A DNA stretch of 64,000 nucleotides from Streptomyces sp. MUM 178J (GTDB lineage Bacteria; Actinomycetota; Actinomycetes; Streptomycetales; Streptomycetaceae), in the NCBI RefSeq assembly GCF_022414575.1, contig NZ_JADWYQ010000004.1, positions 1 to 64,000 on the forward strand, in the 5' to 3' direction. A program made the position numbers and the translations under genes. The notes below the pieces were generated by a model that was not told the DNA's origin, did no database searches, and saw only the letters and a program-made list of their open reading frames with translations. Of the stretch, positions 58,361 to 64,000 are shown piece after piece; the stretch's first letter is position 1; each line of letters begins with the position of its first letter.

Positions 58361-59155
58361 TCAGCGGGTGTGCCGCTGGGCCTGCACGATCTGACGCATC
58401 GTGCGGTCCGCTCCCGCCATCCGCCGCTGGACGCGTTCCGACAGGGACGGGAACTGGCCCCCTATCGCCGTAAGCAGCCTCATCTCGAACGGCGCGACGT
58501 TGACCTCGGCCCGGTTCTGCTCGATGGCGCGCACCACCCCGCCGACGACGGCGCGGGGCGAGACCGTGCGCAGCCCGCCCGGAGTCGCGGCGCCGGTCGC
58601 GGCGAACATCCCCGCGTCACGCACGAAACCGGGCTGGACGATGGAGACGCCCACCCCGGTGTGGTGCAGATCCTGGCGCAGCGCAAGCGCGAAACCGCGC
58701 AGTCCGAACTTGGCCGCGCCGTACAGCGCGGCCGACTTGGTGGCCGTCTTGCCGGACATGGAGCCGACGAAGGCGAGATGGCCCCGGCCCGCTTTGGCCA
58801 TGGTGGGCGCCAGGAGCCGGGCCAGCATGGCGGGCGCCCTGAGGTTGACGGCGAGGGCGCGGTCGATCTGGTCCGGGGTGTAGTCGAGCAGATCGCCGCT
58901 GGAGGGAAGGGCGGCGTTGGCGATCAGGATCTGGGCGCCGGAGGCCTCGGTGGCGAGCCGCTCGACATCGTCGGGGTCGGCCAGGTCGGCCGTGACGGTG
59001 CGCGCGCGGTAGACCGCGGCCAGCGGATCCAGCGCCTCCTTGCGACGGCCCGAGAGGATCAACTCGGCTCCGCGGGCGTGCAGTTCGGCGGCGAGTGCGC
59101 TGCCGATGCCGCCGGTGACCCCGGTGAGCAGAACGGTTGCTCCGGTGATGCGCAT
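58361..59155 (-). CDS. Short-chain dehydrogenase/reductase
   Basis: A 264-residue classical-type SDR. It has the cofactor loop TGVTGGIGSALA (about 11-22), NAALPSSG, the catalytic Ser in FVGSMSGKTATKS and YGAAKFG (Tyr-x3-Lys), then VQPGFVRDAGMF. It is divergent from the amidase gene, with a perfect palindrome overlapping the shared promoter. ATG 59155 was chosen over the longer ORF because the fold begins there. The substrate is unknown. Confidence 0.92.
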   Translation of the reverse strand: MRITGATVLLTGVTGGIGSALAAELHARGAELILSGRRKEALDPLAAVYRARTVTADLADPDDVERLATEASGAQILIANAALPSSGDLLDYTPDQIDRALAVNLRAPAMLARLLAPTMAKAGRGHLAFVGSMSGKTATKSAALYGAAKFGLRGFALALRQDLHHTGVGVSIVQPGFVRDAGMFAATGAATPGGLRTVSPRAVVGGVVRAIEQNRAEVNVAPFEMRLLTAIGGQFPSLSERVQRRMAGADRTMRQIVQAQRHTR

Positions 59156-59173
59156 CTGGTTACCCTCCAGTTC

Positions 59174-59191
59174 TGTTCGTTCGAACGAACA
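59174..59191. promoter_or_regulatory. Perfect 18-bp palindrome, TetR-type operator
   Basis: TGTTCGTTC is followed directly by its reverse complement GAACGAACA. It lies 19 bp from the SDR start and 19 bp before the amidase GTG, so a dimer bound here would cover both start regions. The TetR gene at 60653 in the same operon is the natural ligand. Confidence 0.7.
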
Positions 59192-59210
59192 ATAGGGAGG
59201 CGGGGCGGTC

Positions 59211-60656
59211 GTGTCCACTGAGGCATTCACCGGACTGGCGCAGAGCGCCGAGGAGCTGAAGGAAGGTCACACGACCTCCGAAGAGCTGACCGCGCGTGCG
59301 ATCCGGCGCATCGAGGCCAGCCAGAGCACGGTCAACGCCTTCCGCTGGGTACGGGGGGAGGAAGCCCTCGAAGAGGCCCGGGACGCGGACCGCAGGCTCG
59401 CGGCGGGGGAGCGGCTGCCGCTCCTCGGAGTGCCGGTGGCCGTCAAGGACGACACCGACGTCGCCGGGCTGCCCACCCTCTTCGGCTGCCGCGGCGAACT
59501 CCCGCCGAGCGCCGCGGACGGCGAGGCGGTGCGGCGGCTGCGCGCGGCAGGAGCCGTGATCGTCGGCAAGACCAACTCCTGTGAGCTGGGCCAGTGGGCC
59601 TTCACCGAGGGGCCCGCCTTTGGCGCGACCCGCAACCCCTGGTCGCTCACCCACACGCCCGGCGGCTCATCGGGCGGCTCCGCCGCGGCAGTCGCCGCCG
59701 GACTCGTGCCCGCGGCCCTCGGCTCGGACGGCGCGGGCTCCATCCGCATCCCCTCCGCCTGGTGTCATCTCGTCGGCATCAAGCCACAGCGCGGCCGGGT
59801 GTCCCTGCATCCGTACGCCGACGCCTTCCAAGGGCTCGCGGTCAACGGGCCGCTCGCCCGCACGGTCGCCGACGCGGCGCTGCTCCTCGACGTCGTCCAG
59901 GGCGCCCGGCCCGAGGACCGGCACCGGCCCGGCGTCGTCGACGCCTCCGGGGCCGCACGGCGCGAGCCCGGACGGCTGCGCATCGCGCTCGCCTGGCGGC
60001 CCCCGCTGACCCTCACCGGCACGGGCCCGCACCCCGAGGTGCGCCGCGCTGTCGGCGAGGTGGCCGAGGCCCTCGCCCGCCTCGGTCACCACGTGGAGGA
60101 GGCGCGGCCCCGGTACGGTCTGATCGGCCTGGCGTTCGTACCCCGGGCCACCGCGGGCGTGGCGGAGGTCGCCGCGCTCCACCCCGACCCCGCACTCCTC
60201 GACCCGCGCACCCGCACCGCGGCACGCCACGGCAGGGCGCTCGGCGGGCCCCGTCTCTCCGGCCGTGCGGTGCGGGCGGCGCGCGCCGCCGAGGCCCGGC
60301 AGCACCGCAGGATCGGTGCGATCTTCGATGCGTACGACGTGGTGCTCACCCCCACCACAGCGGCGCCGCCGCCCCGCATCGGGACCTTCGACGGCCTCAG
60401 CGCGTGGCGCACCGACTCCACCATGGCAGCCTCCTGCCCCTACGCCTGGCCCTGGAACGTCCTCGGCTGGCCGGGCGTCAACGTGCCGGCCGGCCTCACC
60501 CGCGACGGCCTGCCCGTCGGCGCACAGCTGCTCGGACCGGCGGGCGGCGAGGAAGGTCTGATCTCGCTGGCGGCCCAGTTGGAGGCCGAACTCCGCTGGC
60601 ACGAGAAGCGGCCGACCGCCCCCGCGATCACCGGGAGCGCACCGGTGGGACAATGA
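59211..60656 (+). CDS. Amidase-signature-family amidase
   Basis: A 481-residue amidase with the Ser-cisSer-Lys triad: Lys79 (GVPVAVKDDTD), cis-Ser about 154 (GGSSGGSAAAV) and nucleophile Ser177 (GSDGAGSIRIPS). It probably hydrolyses small amides to acid and ammonia. GTG 59211 follows GGGAGG. Its stop overlaps the TetR start. The C terminus (WPGVNVPAGLTRDGLPVGAQ) is typical. Confidence 0.93.
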   Translation: MSTEAFTGLAQSAEELKEGHTTSEELTARAIRRIEASQSTVNAFRWVRGEEALEEARDADRRLAAGERLPLLGVPVAVKDDTDVAGLPTLFGCRGELPPSAADGEAVRRLRAAGAVIVGKTNSCELGQWAFTEGPAFGATRNPWSLTHTPGGSSGGSAAAVAAGLVPAALGSDGAGSIRIPSAWCHLVGIKPQRGRVSLHPYADAFQGLAVNGPLARTVADAALLLDVVQGARPEDRHRPGVVDASGAARREPGRLRIALAWRPPLTLTGTGPHPEVRRAVGEVAEALARLGHHVEEARPRYGLIGLAFVPRATAGVAEVAALHPDPALLDPRTRTAARHGRALGGPRLSGRAVRAARAAEARQHRRIGAIFDAYDVVLTPTTAAPPPRIGTFDGLSAWRTDSTMAASCPYAWPWNVLGWPGVNVPAGLTRDGLPVGAQLLGPAGGEEGLISLAAQLEAELRWHEKRPTAPAITGSAPVGQ

Positions 60657-61243
60657 CCCGCATGTCCCACGCCGTTCGCTCCGCCCCTGTCACCCGGCAG
60701 CGCATCATCGCCGCCGTCCTGCACATCATCGGGCAGGGCGGCGTCGCGGCCGTCACCAACCGACGCATCGCCAAGGAGGCCGGGGTCTCCCTCGGCTCCG
60801 TCACGTACCACTTCTCCAGCCAGCACGAACTGCTCAGGCAGAGCCTGCTGCACTTCGTCCGCGAGGAGACCCGCCGCTTCACCGAACTCGCCGACGCCTG
60901 CCAGCAGGAGGGCATCGACATCGAAGGCGCGGCGGAGCTGGCGGGGCAGGTGGCGGGCGGCACGGCCTTCGACAGCGAGCACATCGCGCCGTTCGAGCTC
61001 TATGTGGAGGCGGGGCGGGACGCGCGGCTGCGCGAGGCGGCGGCGGAGGCGTTCGCCGCGTACGACCGCCTGGCCGCCCAGATCCTCGGCGGCCTCGGGG
61101 TCCCCGACGCGGAGCGCCTCGCGGCGACGACGGTCGCCCTGGTGATGGGTCTCCAACTCCGCCGCCTGGCCACGGGCTCCCCGGCGGAGGACCTGGTCGA
61201 CGCACTGCTGCTCCTGGCGCGGGGCGCGCTCCCGACGACCTGA
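60653..61243 (+). CDS. TetR-family transcriptional regulator
   Basis: A 196-residue regulator with a TetR helix-turn-helix (RQRIIAAVLHIIGQGGVAAV, AKEAGVSLGSVTYHFSSQHE, about 15-60) and a helical C-terminal domain. It is translationally coupled to the amidase (ATGA). It probably binds the palindrome at 59174-59191 and so represses both the amidase operon and the divergent SDR. Confidence 0.92.
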   Translation: MTRMSHAVRSAPVTRQRIIAAVLHIIGQGGVAAVTNRRIAKEAGVSLGSVTYHFSSQHELLRQSLLHFVREETRRFTELADACQQEGIDIEGAAELAGQVAGGTAFDSEHIAPFELYVEAGRDARLREAAAEAFAAYDRLAAQILGGLGVPDAERLAATTVALVMGLQLRRLATGSPAEDLVDALLLLARGALPTT

Positions 61244-61550
61244 CCGCCTGCGGCGGGCCTTTCCCCGCCCCGCCACTGTACGGCCTTCGGCGGTGTCCTC
61301 AAGCTTCCCCGGACTTCCCTGCGGCTACCTCCCACCTACCTCCCGGCTACCTCCCCCAGACTCCGGCCGGGGTACCCCCACGGAGGCGCCCCCAGGGGTA
61401 CCCCGACAGAGCTAGCTGCCCCCAGACGGGCTCATCTGAGCTCCTCCGGCGTTTGAGGAGCGGAGTCCGGGGGCGGAGCCCCGGTTTCGGGGAGGGGCGG
61501 GGCAGGGGAGAAACCCCCAAGCCGCCCGCATCCCCAGGAGCCCCGCCCCC
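61244..61550. repeat. Intergenic region with an intact dispersed repeat
   Basis: No gene was found. The tract 61320-61430 has GGTACCCC/GGGGTACC-type short palindromes. The full dispersed element (CTCCGGCGTTTGAGGAGCGG, GGGGGCGGAGCCCC, GGTTTCGGGGAGGGGCGGGG) runs from 61442 to about 61510. This intact copy is the template that makes the split copy at 19.9/29.0 kb recognisable. Confidence 0.6.
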
Positions 61551-63314
61551 GTGTTCACCACCCGCCCCACCCTCACCGGTGTCTTCGGCATGGTGTCGTC
61601 GACGCACTGGCTCGCCTCCCAGTCGGCCATGGCCGTGCTCGAAGACGGCGGCAACGCCTACGACGCCGCCGTTGCGGCGGGATTCGTGCTGCATGTCGTG
61701 GAGCCGCATCTGTGCGGGCCCGCCGGGGAGGTGCCGGTCATCGTCGCACCGGCGGGCGGCGAGGTGCGGGTGCTGTGCGGGCAGGGGCCCGCGCCCGCCG
61801 GGGCGAGCGCCGAGGCGTACCGGGCGCTCGGCCTCGACCTGGTGCCCGGGACCGGGCCGCTCGCCGCCGCCGTGCCGGGCGCGTTCGACGCCTGGATGCT
61901 GCTCCTGCGCGACCACGGCACCAGGTCCGTGGCCGAGGTGCTGCGGTACGCGATCGAGTACGCCGACCACGGGCATCCCCCGGTCCCCCGCATCGGGGAG
62001 ACCGTCGAGACCGTCCGCGAGCTGTTCGAGACCGAGTGGACCTCGTCCGCCGGGATCTATCTGCCCGGCGGGCGCGCCCCTTCCCCCGAGCGGCTGCTGC
62101 GCAACCCCGCGCTCGCCGCCACCTGGCGGCGGCTGATCGCCGAAGCCGAGTCGGCCGGTCCCGGCCGCGAGGCGCAGATCGAGGCGGCGCGCACCGCCTG
62201 GCGCGAGGGCTTTATCGCAGAGGCGCTGATACGGCAGGCGGCGCGGCCCACCCAGGACACCAGCGGCGCACGCCACACCGGTGTGCTGACGGCCGACGAC
62301 CTGGCCGGCTGGTCGGCGGCCTACGAGCCCCCGGTCGGCTACGACTGGCGGGGCTGGACCCTGTGCAAGGCCGGCGGCTGGAGCCAGGGCCCGGTGCTCC
62401 TCCAGCAACTCGCCCTGCTCCCGGACGAACTGCCCCCGTACGCCTCGGGGGAGTACGTCCACCTCCTGGTCGAGGGCTGCAAGCTCGCCATGGCCGACCG
62501 CGAGGCCTGGTACGGCGACGCCGCCGACGTCCCGCTCGGCGATCTGCTCTCGCCGTCGTACAACGCCGCCCGCCGCGCGCTGATCGGCGAGAAGGCCTCG
62601 TACGAGCTCCGGCCCGGGCATCCCGGGGGCCGGACCCCCCGCCTCAGCCCCCACGCGAGCGCGCTCCCCGGTCCGGCCGGCGGCCCGGGCGCGGGCGAGC
62701 CGACCGTATCCGCCACCGGCGCGACCCGCGGCGACACCTGCCATGTCGACGTCGTCGACCGCTGGGGCAACATGGTCGCCGCCACCCCCAGCGGCGGCTG
62801 GCTCCAGTCCAACCCCGTCGTCCCCGAGCTGGGCTTCCCCCTCGGCACTCGGCTCCAGATGACCTGGCTGGACCCCGGGCTGCCGGGCACCCTCACCCCC
62901 GGCCGCCGCCCCCGCACCACGCTCACGCCGTCCCTGGCGCTGCGCGACGGCGAGCCGGTCATGGCCTTCGGCACGCCCGGCGGCGATCAGCAGGACCAGT
63001 GGCAGCTGCACTTCTTCCTGGCGCTCGCCCACGGCGGTCTGAGCCTCCAGGGGGCGATCGACGCCCCGAACTGGCACAACGACGCCTTCCCAGGTTCCTT
63101 CCACCCGCGCGGCATGCGCCCCGGCAGTGTCACCGTCGAGTCGCGCATGGACCCCGGGACGGTCGCCGACCTGCGGCAGCGTGGTCATGACGTCACCATC
63201 GGTGACCCCTGGTCGGAGGGACGGCTCTGCGTGGTCGCCCGCGACCCGCGCACCGGCGTCCTGTCCGCCGCGGCGAACCCCAGGGGAATGCAGGGTTACG
63301 CGGTGGGACGCTGA
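61551..63314 (+). CDS. Gamma-glutamyltransferase-family Ntn hydrolase
   Basis: A 587-residue enzyme of the gamma-glutamyltranspeptidase family. The N-terminal large subunit has GGNAYDAAVAAGFVLHVVEP and GQGPAPAG. The autocatalytic cleavage/nucleophile Thr is at residue 396 in GDTCHVDVVDRWGNMVAATP, followed by GTPGGDQQDQWQLHFFLALA. No signal peptide is apparent, so it is a cytoplasmic type, as in many actinobacterial GGT-like or oxamate-amidohydrolase-like proteins. The GTG start is unusually close to the fold. The substrate may be a gamma-glutamyl compound or another amide. Confidence 0.9.
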   Translation: MFTTRPTLTGVFGMVSSTHWLASQSAMAVLEDGGNAYDAAVAAGFVLHVVEPHLCGPAGEVPVIVAPAGGEVRVLCGQGPAPAGASAEAYRALGLDLVPGTGPLAAAVPGAFDAWMLLLRDHGTRSVAEVLRYAIEYADHGHPPVPRIGETVETVRELFETEWTSSAGIYLPGGRAPSPERLLRNPALAATWRRLIAEAESAGPGREAQIEAARTAWREGFIAEALIRQAARPTQDTSGARHTGVLTADDLAGWSAAYEPPVGYDWRGWTLCKAGGWSQGPVLLQQLALLPDELPPYASGEYVHLLVEGCKLAMADREAWYGDAADVPLGDLLSPSYNAARRALIGEKASYELRPGHPGGRTPRLSPHASALPGPAGGPGAGEPTVSATGATRGDTCHVDVVDRWGNMVAATPSGGWLQSNPVVPELGFPLGTRLQMTWLDPGLPGTLTPGRRPRTTLTPSLALRDGEPVMAFGTPGGDQQDQWQLHFFLALAHGGLSLQGAIDAPNWHNDAFPGSFHPRGMRPGSVTVESRMDPGTVADLRQRGHDVTIGDPWSEGRLCVVARDPRTGVLSAAANPRGMQGYAVGR

Positions 63315-63355
63315 CCGTGCCGACGGTTGTCAGAGGACCGTGCTTAGCTGGACGT

Positions 63356-64000
63356 ATGATCGATGACTTCGTAAGCGCCCATCTGACCGACGTCGAGGAG
63401 GCGCTCCGCAAGGCGGCCGCCGCCGAGATCACCCCCCGCTTCCGGCAGCTCGCCGAGCACGAGATCGTCGAGAAGAGCGGGCCGCACGATCTGGTGACCA
63501 TCGCCGACCGCAGTGCGGAGGAGCACCTGACCGCCTCGCTCACCAAGCTGCTCCCCGGCTCGGTCGTGGTCGGCGAGGAGGCGGTGCACGCGGACCCTTC
63601 GGTGTACGAGGCGCTGCACGAAGACGCCCCGGTGTGGATCGTCGACCCGGTCGACGGCACCCGTCAGTTCGTGCACGGCGAGCCGGAGTTCTGCACGCTC
63701 GTCGCCCTCGCGCAGGGCGGCGAGACGCTGGCCTCCTGGACGTACGCCCCGGTGCTTGACGAGATGGCCGTCGCGGTCCGCGGCGGCGGCGCGCAGCTGA
63801 ACGGCACGGCGCTGCAGGCCGGTTCTCCGGAGCCCGGCGCGGTGCTCGAGGTCGCCATGTCGCACCCGGACTTCACGACGGACGAGGAGAAGCGCGCCCT
63901 GCTGGGGCTGCGGGCCCCGGGTGTGCACAGCAGGGTGTGCGGCTCGGCCGGGCTGGAGTATCTGAACGTCGCCAGGGGCACGTTGGACGCGGTCGCCTTC
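63356..64000 (+). CDS. Inositol-monophosphatase-family phosphatase (histidinol-phosphatase HisN-like), 5' part
   Basis: The first 215 codons of a gene that continues beyond the window. It has the Mg-binding motifs of the IMPase superfamily: VTIADRSAEEHL, GEEAVHADP and VWIVDPVDGTRQFVHGEP. The sequence MIDDFVSAHLTDVEEALRKA and the spacing resemble HisN (histidinol-phosphatase) of Streptomyces more than SuhB, but SuhB/CysQ activity cannot be excluded. ATG 63356 is 41 bp after the upstream stop. Incomplete at the 3' end only because the window ends. Confidence 0.85.
   Translation, partial: MIDDFVSAHLTDVEEALRKAAAAEITPRFRQLAEHEIVEKSGPHDLVTIADRSAEEHLTASLTKLLPGSVVVGEEAVHADPSVYEALHEDAPVWIVDPVDGTRQFVHGEPEFCTLVALAQGGETLASWTYAPVLDEMAVAVRGGGAQLNGTALQAGSPEPGAVLEVAMSHPDFTTDEEKRALLGLRAPGVHSRVCGSAGLEYLNVARGTLDAVAF

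Noticed and set aside
61347..63188. A 613-codon minus-strand frame
   Set aside because: Antisense to the gamma-glutamyltransferase gene, with Gly/Arg/Val-rich composition and no start signal.

Overview
This is a 64 kb stretch of very GC-rich actinobacterial chromosome, almost certainly Streptomyces. The evidence is strong third-position GC bias, GTG/TTG starts, dense ATGA-coupled operons, many TetR/GntR/IclR/XRE switches, an allantoin cluster, an XRE/DUF397 pair, and the dispersed intergenic repeat built around GGGGCGGAGCCCC. No rRNA, tRNA or CRISPR array was seen.

Left part (1-19.8 kb). A two-component system (189-1993) lies beside a FtsX-type permease/ABC ATPase pair (2106-3823). A secreted beta-propeller protein (4197-6227) follows. 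The allantoin module comes next: IclR-type AllR divergent from allantoinase and allantoicase (6247-9722), with two operator-like palindromes between them. After a DHFR-like reductase come a TetR gene divergent from a Tat-lipoprotein deiminase across a perfect 22-bp palindrome, a decayed IS630 transposase, and a TetR-DAPG-hydrolase-like pair. Next are a GNAT remnant, a second two-component system, a hotdog thioesterase, and two divergent lower-GC orphan genes (17858-19785).

Mobile element (about 19931-29039). A large serine integrase starts right after one copy of the 13-bp core GGGGCGGAGCCCC. A second copy lies about 9.1 kb away. The outer flanks of the two copies look like the two halves of one dispersed host repeat. 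Inside are small unknown genes, an AAA/RepA-like ATPase, an HK97-type major capsid protein and an intact prohead protease. A terminator, four small minus-strand genes (three Cys-bearing) and an XRE/DUF397 pair complete it. I recognise no portal, terminase, tail, lysis or conjugation gene, so it looks like a minimal capsid-encoding satellite or a strongly reduced prophage.

Middle part (29-46 kb). A P450 is followed by a sugar or cyclitol uptake island: Gfo/Idh/MocA dehydrogenase divergent from a GntR regulator, two tandem paralogous binding lipoproteins, permease, ATPase and ROK kinase. A shared operator-like sequence sits at both promoters. Then come a membrane protein, a PcaL-type fusion with a 7 x 11-residue linker and an Ala in place of the nucleophile Ser, an MBL hydrolase, exonuclease III, a secreted CocE-like hydrolase, an L,D-transpeptidase fragment and an alpha/beta hydrolase.

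Right part (46-64 kb). This holds a GH75 chitosanase and a methionine aminopeptidase divergent from an XRE regulator. A reductive-pyrimidine or hydantoin catabolic operon follows (nitrilase-type amidohydrolase, class III aminotransferase, dihydropyrimidinase, LLM flavoenzyme, NCS1 transporter) behind a perfect inverted repeat. After a DoxX-like protein come an SDR divergent from an amidase-TetR operon across an 18-bp palindrome, a gamma-glutamyltransferase and the start of a histidinol-phosphatase-like gene. A recurring theme is nitrogen salvage: allantoin, pyrimidine/hydantoin, amides and gamma-glutamyl compounds.
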